Below, in pieces: positions 14,537 through 23,061 of a DNA stretch of 25,902 bases. A program made the translations under genes and the position numbers. The stretch spans positions 1-25,902 of the forward strand of contig CANCAR010000011.1 in the NCBI GenBank assembly GCA_947374125.1, written 5' to 3'. Positions within the stretch are counted from its first letter, which is position 1, and each line of letters begins with the position of its first letter. The stretch is from Hyphomicrobiales bacterium. Lineage in GTDB: Bacteria; Pseudomonadota; Alphaproteobacteria; Rhizobiales; Beijerinckiaceae. The notes under the pieces were generated by a model. It did not search any database, was not told where the DNA came from, and saw only the letters and a list, made by a program, of their open reading frames with translations.

Positions 14537-15961
14537 ATGACGGTAAATTTTCCGGATAAAGATCAAGTCATTGCGGGCCTGCAGGCATTGGTCGGCGCCT
14601 CGCATGTCTTGGAATCTGAAGTTTCGAAAGCACCCTATCTTACGGATTGGCGAAAGCGTTTTACCGGACAGGCACTTGGTGTCGTTCGTCCGGCATCAAC
14701 GGCCGAGGTTGCAGCTGTGATGCGCTTTGCCGCAGATCATAAGCTTGCTGTGGTGCCGCAAGGCGGGAATACAGGGCTCGTCGGTGGTAGTGTTCCAATT
14801 GGTCGCGGCGATGAGATCGTAATTTCACTTACCCGTATGAACGCGATCCGTGAATTCGATCCGCTTTCTGACACGATGATTGTCGAGGCGGGTGCAACGA
14901 TCGCGGCAAGTCAGACACGGGCAGAGGAGGGAGGGCGATTTTTCCCCCTTTCGCTTGCATCCGAAGGTACGGCAACAATTGGCGGTGCCATAAGTACCAA
15001 TGCGGGCGGAACGGCAGTCCTCGCCTATGGCAATATGCGTGATCTTGTGCTCGGGCTTGAAGTCGTGCTTGCCGATGGTCGAATTTGGAATGGTCTCGGC
15101 AAGCTACGAAAAGATAACACCGGCTACGATCTTAAACACCTTTTTGTAGGCTCTGAAGGCACGCTCGGCATGGTGACAGCGGCAGTTGTAAAACTATTTC
15201 CTGCTCCAAAATCCCGTGCGACCGCGATATGTGGATTGGCTTCACCAGAAGATGCATTAGCTTTTCTAACTCTTGCGAAGGCCGCGGGAGGCTCCTCGCT
15301 TACAACGTTCGAGATCATACCACGACTAGGAATTGAGTTGGTACTCAAGCATTTTGCCGATACCAGAGACCCTTTGTTTAACTGCCACGATTGGTATGTG
15401 CTGATTGAGTTCTCTTCAGCGTCAACCGACGGTGCCGATGAGATGGCCCAATCAGTAATTTTGGAGGGAATCGATCAGGCATTTATTGAAGATGGTGTTT
15501 TTGCCATTTCAATGGCCCAACGCGATGCATTTTGGGGTTTACGCGAATATCTGCCTGATGCGCAAACCCGCGACGGTCAATCGATCAAACACGATATTTC
15601 TGTTCCCCTTGCGTCGGTTCCAGCGTTGATAGCAGCAGTAATACCTGAGGTTGAAATGCTTGTTCCTGGAATTAGGCCTTTGCCATTCGGGCATCTTGGC
15701 GATGGAAATTTGCATTTTAATTTTCAAGCACCAGACGGATCGGATGGTCCCTCCTACATGGAACGCAGTTCCGAAGTGCATGCGATTGTTTATAAACACG
15801 TTTTAGCGATGGCGGGCTCGATTTCCGCTGAGCATGGCATCGGACAGGTTAAACGTGCTCAACTCGCCGAAAAAAAAGATCCTGTAGCACTAGAATTAAT
15901 GCGAACGTTGAAAAATGCGTTGGATCCCGAGGGTAGGATGAACCCCGGAAAGGTGCTTTGA
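14537..15961 (+). CDS. FAD-binding oxidase, GlcD / D-2-hydroxyglutarate dehydrogenase-like
   Basis: 474 residues. The N-terminal PCMH FAD domain has the loop VPQGGNTGLVGGS and SEGTATIGGAISTNAGG. The C-terminal domain has GHLGDGNLHFN with metal-ligand His386 and His393, and AEHGIG with Glu432-His433. This group oxidises D-2-hydroxy acids such as D-2-hydroxyglutarate, D-lactate or glycolate; the length and single-subunit form fit D2HGDH-like enzymes. It begins 5 bases after the rlmD-type gene, so it is probably in the same transcript although functionally unrelated. It is convergent with the SRAP gene. Confidence 0.92.
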   Translation: MTVNFPDKDQVIAGLQALVGASHVLESEVSKAPYLTDWRKRFTGQALGVVRPASTAEVAAVMRFAADHKLAVVPQGGNTGLVGGSVPIGRGDEIVISLTRMNAIREFDPLSDTMIVEAGATIAASQTRAEEGGRFFPLSLASEGTATIGGAISTNAGGTAVLAYGNMRDLVLGLEVVLADGRIWNGLGKLRKDNTGYDLKHLFVGSEGTLGMVTAAVVKLFPAPKSRATAICGLASPEDALAFLTLAKAAGGSSLTTFEIIPRLGIELVLKHFADTRDPLFNCHDWYVLIEFSSASTDGADEMAQSVILEGIDQAFIEDGVFAISMAQRDAFWGLREYLPDAQTRDGQSIKHDISVPLASVPALIAAVIPEVEMLVPGIRPLPFGHLGDGNLHFNFQAPDGSDGPSYMERSSEVHAIVYKHVLAMAGSISAEHGIGQVKRAQLAEKKDPVALELMRTLKNALDPEGRMNPGKVL

Positions 15962-15971
15962 CCCAACTATC

Positions 15972-15998
15972 AGCAGGCAAGATTAGCGCTTACCTGCT
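15972..15998. terminator. Weak inverted repeat between convergent genes (possible terminator)
   Basis: AGCAGG (15972-15977) and CCTGCT (15993-15998) can pair around a 15-base loop in the 38-base gap between the convergent FAD oxidase and SRAP genes. A clear T-tract is missing on both strands, so efficient intrinsic termination is doubtful. Confidence 0.3.
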
Positions 15999-15999
15999 T

Positions 16000-16686
16000 T
16001 CAAAATAGGGATTGTTGTTCGGGTTTTGGATGTCTTTTTGGCTGTGCTACGACGTGTTGTATCGGGCCGGTGCGCGGGTCATAGGGTTCAGTTATGAAGA
16101 AATCATCGGGCGCAGGACGAATGAGCTTCATCGCCTGATCCAATGGATGACTCTCCGATTCAAGCCAGAGCGCAAAATGTTCTTCCGGTATGATCACAGG
16201 CATTCGATTGTGTAACGATGAAACAGTGCCGTTAGCGTCCGTTGTTACTATCGTAGCAGTGTCAATTTCTGAACCGTTGGCGTGGGCATAGGGCTCCCAA
16301 AGACCTGCCATAGCGAAAGATTTGCCGTTCGGACGGCGGATCCGAAATGGTATTTTCCTCCTTCCGCCATTTGCCCATTCGTAAAAACCATCAGCCGGGA
16401 TCAAGCAGCGGCGGTGCCGGACGGCAGAACGAAATGCCGGTTTATCAGCTATCGTCTCCCCTCTCGCATTAAACAGAAGCGGAAAGCCTTCAGGATCCTT
16501 CAACCATCCGGGAAGCAAGCCCCAGCGCATCAGTCGGAAATGACGATTTAATCCCTCTTGGGTGACGACGGCAATTGGTTCTGTTGGCGCAATATTGCTC
16601 CGAGGCGGGAAGTCCGGCGATTCATCGTATTGAAATAGGACTTTGATATCAGCAGAGCTGACATTCAGCGCAAAGCGTCCGCACAT
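16000..16686 (-). CDS. SRAP domain protein (SOS response-associated peptidase, YedK/HMCES-like)
   Basis: 228 residues. SRAP proteins form a covalent thiazolidine crosslink with abasic sites in single-stranded DNA through the N-terminal Cys2, protecting them from breakage. All key residues are present: Cys2 (MCGRF), Asn73 (LFNARGET), Glu103 (ADGFYEW) and His159 (HNRMPVII). The ATG is directly followed by the TGC required for Cys2, which fixes the start. It begins 9 bases after the stop of the acyl-CoA dehydrogenase gene on the same strand, so it is probably cotranscribed, although no functional link is obvious. No LexA-like box is evident nearby. Confidence 0.95.
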   Translation of the reverse strand: MCGRFALNVSSADIKVLFQYDESPDFPPRSNIAPTEPIAVVTQEGLNRHFRLMRWGLLPGWLKDPEGFPLLFNARGETIADKPAFRSAVRHRRCLIPADGFYEWANGGRRKIPFRIRRPNGKSFAMAGLWEPYAHANGSEIDTATIVTTDANGTVSSLHNRMPVIIPEEHFALWLESESHPLDQAMKLIRPAPDDFFITEPYDPRTGPIQHVVAQPKRHPKPEQQSLF

Positions 16687-16695
16687 GGGAGTTTT

Positions 16696-18468
16696 CTAGC
16701 TCGCCAATAAGACGGCTTGACTTGCGGATAGCGCTAATGCGCCTTCGGTGATGGTTTGCTCTAGCGAAGGAGCTTCCGTTGCTACTTGCTCGGCAAAAAA
16801 GCGAGCTGTGGCAATACGCCTCTCATTTTCGGGCCCCGCACTATCGGCAAGTGCAGATCGGACCAAGGCTAAACCTCCTAGTGTCGTTCCGAAAAGGGTT
16901 TGATAGACAGTAGCAGATGCAAGCGCCTCCTCAGGATTTTGTTTTAGAGTTGTTATGATCCATTGCGTTGCAACTTTCAGTGAGCCTAGGGCTACCGTTA
17001 ACCGTTCGGCGCTTGACCCGAAACCAGTGTGATTGCTGGCTTTTAATGCATCCAAGGTGGTAGACATTTCAGCTAGCAAAGCCGCGACCGTCTCTCCATT
17101 TGAAAGTGACAACTTGCGGGTAAGAAGGTCGATGGCCTGAATACCGTTCGTTCCTTCATAGATTGAGGCGATCCGAGCATCTCGGAGGTGCTGGGCGGCA
17201 CCTGAGCCTTCGATGAAACCCATACCCCCATGAATTTGGATCCCCAAGGATGCTACTTCAATCCCGATATCTGTAGCCCATGCTTTTGCTATTGGCGTTA
17301 AAAGCGCCGCGCGTTCCTCGGCGACCTTGCGCTTAGCCGGATCGGTTTCGCGATGCGAGCGGTCAAAGGCTGCAGCAGTCATAAAGCAAATGGCACGGGC
17401 GGCATCTGTTTTGCTCCGCATTAACATTAGCATCCGTCGAACATCTGGGTGCTCAATGATAGGCACCATGACATCCGATTTTGCGGCGATCGAGCGCCCT
17501 TGTTTTCGCTCTTTTGCGTAATTGAGCGCCAATTGATAGGCACGTTCGGCGACTGCAACGCCCTGGACGCCTACACTTAGCCGTGCGCTGTTCATCATTG
17601 TGAACATGCAATTTAGACCACGGTTTTCCTCGCCAATGAGATATCCTGTCGCGCCACCATGATCTCCATAGACCATTGTGCAGGTAGGCGAGGCGTGAAT
17701 TCCAAGCTTTTTTTCTAGCCCAGCGCAGCGGAGATCATTGCGCTCGCCAAGTGAGCCGTCAGGATTGACCAAATATTTTGGCACCAAAAATAACGAGATG
17801 CCGCGTGTTCCTGAAGGCGCATCCGGAAGGCGTGCCAAAACCAAATGTATAATGTTGGGCGTCAAATCATGTTCACCATAGGTGATATAGATTTTCTGAC
17901 CTGTAATTTTATAGCTGCCATCCTGCGCTCGCTCGGCGCGGGTTCTAAGCGCCCCTACATCTGAACCTGCATGAGGTTCGGTTAGGTTCATCGTGCCCGT
18001 CCATTCACCTGAGACAAGTTTATTGAGGTAAATCGATTTCAGCGCTTCGGATCCGTGGGCCGAAAGGGCATCAACCGCGCCGGTTGTAAGCAATGGTCCA
18101 AGCATGAAGGCCATTGAGGCTGAAGTCCACATTTCGCTGCAAGCGTGGTGAAGAAGGTGCGGCAATGCTTGCCCACCGTGTTCTATTGGAGCGGTAAGTC
18201 CATTCCAACCAGCAGTGACCCACTCTGAATAGGCTTCTTTCCAGCCAGGTGCCGTGGTGACATGGCCTTGATCGAAGACAGCACCGAACTGATCACCAAC
18301 TTGGTTGAGTGGTGCAATCTTGTCCGTTGCGAATTTCCCGGCTTCCTCTAAAACCGCGTCTGCGATGCCGTCAGCAATATCTGGAGCAAGTCCATCTGCT
18401 GCCAAAGCACCAAGGCCAAAGGTTTTCGCCATAAAGGCAATTTCGGTTACCGGCGCGCGATAGTTCAT
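16696..18468 (-). CDS. Acyl-CoA dehydrogenase, large AcdA/DmdC-type
   Basis: About 590 residues, longer than classical acyl-CoA dehydrogenases because of an extra C-terminal AcdA_C-like region. FAD/substrate motifs are TMNLTEPHAGSDVGALRTRA and ITGQKIYITYGEHD. The catalytic base is Glu438 in YEGTNGIQAIDLL. This group includes 3-methylmercaptopropionyl-CoA dehydrogenase (DmdC) and uncharacterised fatty acyl-CoA dehydrogenases, so the substrate is open. The frame begins at 18486, but the ATG at 18468 has GAGG 8 bases upstream and gives MNYRAPVTEIAF, the usual beginning of the family. Divergent from the Sua5 gene; followed closely by the SRAP gene. Confidence 0.92.
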   Translation of the reverse strand: MNYRAPVTEIAFMAKTFGLGALAADGLAPDIADGIADAVLEEAGKFATDKIAPLNQVGDQFGAVFDQGHVTTAPGWKEAYSEWVTAGWNGLTAPIEHGGQALPHLLHHACSEMWTSASMAFMLGPLLTTGAVDALSAHGSEALKSIYLNKLVSGEWTGTMNLTEPHAGSDVGALRTRAERAQDGSYKITGQKIYITYGEHDLTPNIIHLVLARLPDAPSGTRGISLFLVPKYLVNPDGSLGERNDLRCAGLEKKLGIHASPTCTMVYGDHGGATGYLIGEENRGLNCMFTMMNSARLSVGVQGVAVAERAYQLALNYAKERKQGRSIAAKSDVMVPIIEHPDVRRMLMLMRSKTDAARAICFMTAAAFDRSHRETDPAKRKVAEERAALLTPIAKAWATDIGIEVASLGIQIHGGMGFIEGSGAAQHLRDARIASIYEGTNGIQAIDLLTRKLSLSNGETVAALLAEMSTTLDALKASNHTGFGSSAERLTVALGSLKVATQWIITTLKQNPEEALASATVYQTLFGTTLGGLALVRSALADSAGPENERRIATARFFAEQVATEAPSLEQTITEGALALSASQAVLLAS

Positions 18469-18572
18469 TTTGATTGCCTCGGGCATTAAGGGATATTAGC
18501 AACACAAAGATAATCCATTCGCTTACGATTTGCACGGTGGCTCTTTGTCACCCAAAGGATTATAGCCCCGCT

Positions 18573-19586
18573 ATGACCAACTCGATCCCGAACATGTCCG
18601 TAATCAAATCAACCCAGCGCATAATGCCCACCGCTTTGGGTATTTCTAATGCTGGTGCTTTGTTGCGTTCAGGCGGTTTAGTCGCATTTCCGACCGAGAC
18701 TGTTTATGGTCTCGGAGCAGATGCGACAAATGGTACGGCTGTTGCTGGAATTTTTGCTGCCAAAGGGCGGCCTAGCTTTAACCCGCTAATCATCCATGTA
18801 AACTCGCTTGAGAAAGCCTTAAGCCTTGCAGAGTTCAATGTGGATGCTCTTAAATTAGCTGAAGCTTTTTGGCCGGGCCCGCTGACCCTCGTCGTGCCGA
18901 AAAAAGCGGGAAGTAGGATATCCGATTTAGCGCTCGCCGGTCTCGACAGTATAGCTATCCGAGTCCCCTCCGAGCCCGTAGCGCGTAGGATCATCGAGGC
19001 CTCTGAGAGGCCCATCGCAGCACCGTCCGCCAATCGTTCTGGGAAGGTGAGCCCGACAACGACAGGGCATGTTCTTGATGATCTTGATGGGTTGATTGAT
19101 GCCATCATCATTGGCGAGACCGCCAAAGTGGGTCTAGAATCAACCATTATCGCCTGTCTTGACGTCAGGCCCACAATGTTGCGGCCAGGGGGGCTTTCGC
19201 GGGAACGGATTGAGAAGGTGCTCGGCCATTCACTTAGCGAACCACTGAAATTTCAGGGGGCGAAGAGCTTACCCATCGCACCTGGGATGCTGTTATCGCA
19301 TTATGCCCCTCGCGCATCCGTAAGACTTGAGGCACACGATGCTGCGCCTAGCGAGGCGGTATTGCTGTTTGGTCCGAGTAAGATATTTGGCCTAAGTGAG
19401 GCCCTCATATCTACCAATCTCAGCGAAAAATCCGATCTTGCCGAGGCTGCAGCCAATTTGTTTATGGCGCTTCGAAAGCTTGACGCTTCTGGAGCGGGCT
19501 CGATCGCCGTCGCCCCTGTCCCAAATTGGGGACTTGGTGAGGCCATTAATGATCGCTTGCGCCGGGCTGCTGCTCCTCGTCTTTGA
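18573..19586 (+). CDS. L-threonylcarbamoyladenylate synthase, Sua5 type
   Basis: About 337 residues. It makes threonylcarbamoyl-AMP from threonine, bicarbonate and ATP for the t6A modification at position 37 of ANN-decoding tRNAs. The YrdC domain shows VAFPTETVYGLGADA, AAKGRPSFNPLIIHV, FWPGPLTLVVPKK and APSANRSGKVSPT. The C-terminal Sua5 domain, with GMLLSHYAPRA in the linker, makes this the long Sua5 type rather than short TsaC. Several ATGs occur in frame from 18474. I choose 18573; 18594 and 18624 are alternatives, since none has a strong ribosome binding site. It is divergent from the acyl-CoA dehydrogenase. Confidence 0.93.
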   Translation: MTNSIPNMSVIKSTQRIMPTALGISNAGALLRSGGLVAFPTETVYGLGADATNGTAVAGIFAAKGRPSFNPLIIHVNSLEKALSLAEFNVDALKLAEAFWPGPLTLVVPKKAGSRISDLALAGLDSIAIRVPSEPVARRIIEASERPIAAPSANRSGKVSPTTTGHVLDDLDGLIDAIIIGETAKVGLESTIIACLDVRPTMLRPGGLSRERIEKVLGHSLSEPLKFQGAKSLPIAPGMLLSHYAPRASVRLEAHDAAPSEAVLLFGPSKIFGLSEALISTNLSEKSDLAEAAANLFMALRKLDASGAGSIAVAPVPNWGLGEAINDRLRRAAAPRL

Positions 19587-19659
19587 ATTTTTAAGCTTGT
19601 GTTTTCGCAGTCGCTGCATATTTCTGGAGGAATTGCTTTTCAGCTTTGCGAGTTTGCAA

Positions 19660-20595
19660 ATGAATCAAATTCCGTGGGATGATTTCAGGCTGGTAAAGGC
19701 CATTGCAGATACGCGATCGCTGAATGGTGCTGCCGATATTCTCAATATCAATCATTCCACAGTATTTCGTAGGCTGTCTGATCTCGAAAAGAGAATTGGT
19801 ACGATCTTATTTGAGCGGCATCGTTCTGGTTATGCTCTCACTCCGGCAGGAGACGAGATGGCGCAACTGGCGGCTCGAATGGAGGATGACGTCGAGGCGT
19901 TTGCGCGCAAATTAGATGGACAAAGTCTCATTCCGACTGGCGAACTTAGGGTCACCACAAACGACACATTGTTGGTCTATCTGCTAGTGCCGGTTTTCGC
20001 CGCTTTTCGGAGAGCCTATCCAACGATTAATCTCGATATCGTTCTCACCAATCAATTGCTCAATCTTTCGAAAAGGGACGCCGACATTGCTATTCGCGCA
20101 ACAGACTCGCCACCTGAGACGTTGGTGGGGCGCCGAATTTGTGGACTCAATTGGGCGATTTATGGCCTTAAAAGTGAATTTCCGGATGCCAGCCTTGGCG
20201 TACTTCCAGAACTGAATGGGTTGGCTTCTCGGCTCTGGGTGTCCTTAGGTGATCAGTTCGGCCATATGCGAGCAGTTCGATACGTGCATGAGCGGGTGCC
20301 AGAAGAACAAATTGCCCTTAAAATCAACACCGTCCTTGGTTTGACCGAAGCTGTTGAGGAAGGGATAGGAATTGGACCACTGCCATGCCTTATCGCTGAT
20401 CAGCGACCAAAATTGGTTCGGCTCACCGAGCCGAACCCTGATTTCGCAACGGGATTGTGGCTTTTGACCCATCCAGATCTTAAAGCCTCCCCCCGAGTCC
20501 GTGCCTTCCTAGACGTTGCGGCGCTTGAACTCAGCAAGCGCAAGGCAATGATCGAAGGTTCAGTGCCATTTTCGACGATTAACGGAAGTGTTTAG
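19660..20595 (+). CDS. LysR family transcriptional regulator
   Basis: About 311 residues. An N-terminal winged helix-turn-helix (FRLVKAIADTRSLNGAADIL, then NHSTVFRRLSDLEKRIG) is followed by a LysR substrate-binding domain (GELRVTTNDTLLVYLLVPVF, ADIAIRATDSPPETLVGRRI). The frame is open from 19396 inside the Sua5 gene. I choose the ATG at 19660, since MNQIPWDDFRLVKAI is the usual LysR beginning, although no good ribosome binding site lies directly before it. The stop overlaps the stop of the convergent acuI-type gene by 4 bases. It may control that gene and the MFS transporter; the divergent arrangement usual for LysR is not present, so the target is uncertain. Confidence 0.92.
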   Translation: MNQIPWDDFRLVKAIADTRSLNGAADILNINHSTVFRRLSDLEKRIGTILFERHRSGYALTPAGDEMAQLAARMEDDVEAFARKLDGQSLIPTGELRVTTNDTLLVYLLVPVFAAFRRAYPTINLDIVLTNQLLNLSKRDADIAIRATDSPPETLVGRRICGLNWAIYGLKSEFPDASLGVLPELNGLASRLWVSLGDQFGHMRAVRYVHERVPEEQIALKINTVLGLTEAVEEGIGIGPLPCLIADQRPKLVRLTEPNPDFATGLWLLTHPDLKASPRVRAFLDVAALELSKRKAMIEGSVPFSTINGSV

Positions 20596-21581
20596 CTGAT
20601 ATTCACAACCACTCGACCGCGAATTCCGCCCTTAAGGATGGTGGCCGCCTCGTCGATAACATCAGCAAATTTGATGGATCTTGTCATCGAATCGAGTTTT
20701 TTCATATCGAGATCGATTGCTAGACGCTTCCATGCTTCGAGCCGAAGCGCCATTGGGCACATGACGCTGTCAATGCCTAGAAGCGATACACCCCGCAGAA
20801 TGAAGGGGGCGACGTTGGATGGAAGATCCATGCCCTGCGCTAATCCACAGGCGGCAATTGCTCCATGCGCCTTCGTCATAGAGATTGCATTGGCTAGCGT
20901 ATGGGAGCCAACTGAGTCGACACCGGCAGCCCAACGCTCCTTACCAAGGGGACGCCCTGGCTCGGATAACTCCTTGCGATCCATAATTTCCGATGCGCCA
21001 AGGGATTTCAGATAGTCGGCTTCTGATGACCGGCCTGTTGAAGCGATAACATTCCAACCCAGTTTTGCGAGCAGTGCAATTGCGACCGAGCCAACGCCAC
21101 CTGCGGCACCGGTGACCAATGCAGGACCATCAGACGGTTTCAATCCATGGCGTTCTAATGCCAAAACCGACAGCATGGCGGTGTAGCCAGCTGTACCAAT
21201 GGCCATTGCATGGTGCGCATCAATGCCTTTGGGAAGCTTAATCAGCCAATCGCCTTTGACGCGTGCCTTCTCGGCGTAGCCACCGAAATGGGTCTCAGAA
21301 AGGCCAAAACCGTTCAAAAGCACTGAATCTCCCGCTATAAAGCCGGTGTGTGTGGATTGTTCAACGACGCCCGCAAAATCGATACCTGCGACCATCGGAA
21401 ATTTGCGAGGGACACCGGATTTTGCCGAAAGGACAAGTCCATCCTTATAATTGATCGTTGAATGCGTAATTCGAACGGTAACATCGCCATCCATAAGGTC
21501 TGAATCGGTGAGCTCGGTCCAACCCACATGCTGGGCGCCTGCTTCGTCCTTCGTTACCATTAGTGCCTTAAACGTACTCAT
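20592..21581 (-). CDS. acuI: Acryloyl-CoA reductase AcuI / YhdH-family quinone oxidoreductase
   Basis: 329 residues, a medium-chain dehydrogenase without zinc ligands. The N-terminal STINYKDGLVLSAKSGVPRK, then PMVAGIDFAGVV, and the nucleotide-binding GAAGGVGSVAIALLAKLG (about 158-175) are characteristic of the AcuI/YhdH group. These enzymes reduce acryloyl-CoA to propionyl-CoA with NADPH, detoxifying acrylate or serving 3-hydroxypropionate and DMSP metabolism. The specific substrate is inferred from the family. The MFS transporter gene ends 39 bases upstream on the same strand, so the two probably form an operon. The gene is convergent with the LysR gene, with overlapping stop codons. Confidence 0.9.
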   Translation of the reverse strand: MSTFKALMVTKDEAGAQHVGWTELTDSDLMDGDVTVRITHSTINYKDGLVLSAKSGVPRKFPMVAGIDFAGVVEQSTHTGFIAGDSVLLNGFGLSETHFGGYAEKARVKGDWLIKLPKGIDAHHAMAIGTAGYTAMLSVLALERHGLKPSDGPALVTGAAGGVGSVAIALLAKLGWNVIASTGRSSEADYLKSLGASEIMDRKELSEPGRPLGKERWAAGVDSVGSHTLANAISMTKAHGAIAACGLAQGMDLPSNVAPFILRGVSLLGIDSVMCPMALRLEAWKRLAIDLDMKKLDSMTRSIKFADVIDEAATILKGGIRGRVVVNIS

Positions 21582-21620
21582 GTCCGATACTCCATCTAAA
21601 AAAGTGATAAAAAGATTGAA

Positions 21621-22853
21621 CTAAGCGAGTTTCGGCTCACTGCGCTGCACTGGGCGTTCGCTGATTGGCAGATTGATTAGTGCGGATGCGATTCCCAGCG
21701 CAATCGAGAGCCACCAAACCACCATGTAAGAGCCTGTCTTCTCATAAAGCGCGCCACCGAGCCAAACTCCAAGAAAACCACCAAGCTGATGGGAGAAAAA
21801 CGCAAAGCCGTACAGCATCGAAAGATATCTCGTGCCGAACATTACTGCCACAAGGCTAGACGTCGGTGGGACGGTTGACAGCCAGAGAAAGCCCATCGCA
21901 AGACCAAATAGGAGCGCGTTGGTGGGTGAAGTGGGAGCCAGGATAAAGCACAAAACGGCAACCGAGCGGCCTAAGTAGATCACAGATAAGATCCACCGCT
22001 TTGGCATTCGACCAGATAACCAACCCGCGGTTAGAGAACCGACGGCATTAGCAAGGCCAATTACCGCCAAGGTCCAGCCGCCAACCCATGCAGGCATTCC
22101 AATATCACTCAGATAAGCAGGAAGATGGGCCGTTATGAAGGCCAACTGAAACCCGCAGGTGAAAAAACCGATCACGAGCATAACATAGCTGGGATGACGG
22201 AAGGCTTCGCTTAGTGCTGCCATCACGGACTGTTTTTGGCTGATATCGGTAGCAGCAGATTTGATTGAGCGCGTCGCCAAGGGGAGCGAAAGGGGTAGTA
22301 CAAAAAGAAGAGTAACCGAGAACAGCATTAGAGTTTCATGCCAACCGACCGTGTCTATAAGTGCGCTTCCAATCGGTGGAAACACGAATTGCCCAAAGGA
22401 TCCCGCCGCGGTACCAGCACCGAAAGCTAGACCACGCCATTTTTCGGGCAAAAGTTTGCCAAAGGCACCAATGACTAAATTGAAGGAGCAGCCAGAAAGG
22501 CCGAAACCGATAAGGGCTCCTGTTCCAAGCGTGAGCATGCTGGGTTCAGACGAATTGGCCATAACAATTAACCCTGCCGCATAGAGTATGGCCCCAAGGC
22601 ACAACATTTTAATGGTTCCAAACCGATCAGCCAAAGCACCAGCGAAAGGTTGGCCTACCCCCCATAGCAAGTTCTGGAGCGCGATTGCGAAAGAAAAAAT
22701 TTCACGGCTCCATCCATATTCATGCGACATTGGCAGTTGAAACAAACCGGCAGAAGCACGGGGACCAAAGGTAATGAACCCGATCAGACAACCACATACC
22801 AGAATAACTTCAGGTGCGAATTGCCGCGACGTTTTTGCCTTCGGATCGGTCAT
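21621..22853 (-). CDS. MFS transporter
   Basis: About 410 residues with roughly twelve hydrophobic segments. An MFS loop motif follows TM2 (GALADRFGTIKM), with GWLSGRMPKRW in the second half. The segment FGPRASAGLFQLPMSHEYGW, then SREIFSFAIALQ, resembles the oxalate/formate-monocarboxylate type of MFS carriers. An organic acid substrate is therefore possible and would fit the downstream acuI, but it is not shown. The frame opens at 22865; the ATG at 22853 has GGAG 6 bases upstream and is the better start. It diverges from ppdK across a gap of about 208 bases, in which I see no further gene. Confidence 0.9.
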   Translation of the reverse strand: MTDPKAKTSRQFAPEVILVCGCLIGFITFGPRASAGLFQLPMSHEYGWSREIFSFAIALQNLLWGVGQPFAGALADRFGTIKMLCLGAILYAAGLIVMANSSEPSMLTLGTGALIGFGLSGCSFNLVIGAFGKLLPEKWRGLAFGAGTAAGSFGQFVFPPIGSALIDTVGWHETLMLFSVTLLFVLPLSLPLATRSIKSAATDISQKQSVMAALSEAFRHPSYVMLVIGFFTCGFQLAFITAHLPAYLSDIGMPAWVGGWTLAVIGLANAVGSLTAGWLSGRMPKRWILSVIYLGRSVAVLCFILAPTSPTNALLFGLAMGFLWLSTVPPTSSLVAVMFGTRYLSMLYGFAFFSHQLGGFLGVWLGGALYEKTGSYMVVWWLSIALGIASALINLPISERPVQRSEPKLA

Positions 22854-23061
22854 TTTTTTCTCCATTTCAACCGTTCTATAGCTTCAAGCTGGCTGTATGG
22901 CGAGGGGGGAAGCGTTCCGGTGAGATGGTCATCACGGGCTATTTTCCCGTCACGCGGGCAGCATCGATATTGGACGGACATATTCCTTTTGTTGGGATTG
23001 CTTTTTTATGACAGATCGGCGAAGCACGCTTGATCTCGCAACTGCGAAATGAGGTGCCGGT

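Noticed and set aside
22930..22965. Small inverted repeats (ACGGG/CCCGT and CCCG/CGGG) upstream of ppdK
   Set aside because: Arms of only 4-5 bases in a G/C-rich stretch are expected by chance, and neither has a T-tract or a clear link to a promoter.
22814..23011. 65-residue plus-strand ORF over the MFS start and the gap before ppdK
   Set aside because: It overlaps the MFS N-terminus antisense, has no recognisable domain and no clear ribosome binding site; it looks like a chance open frame.
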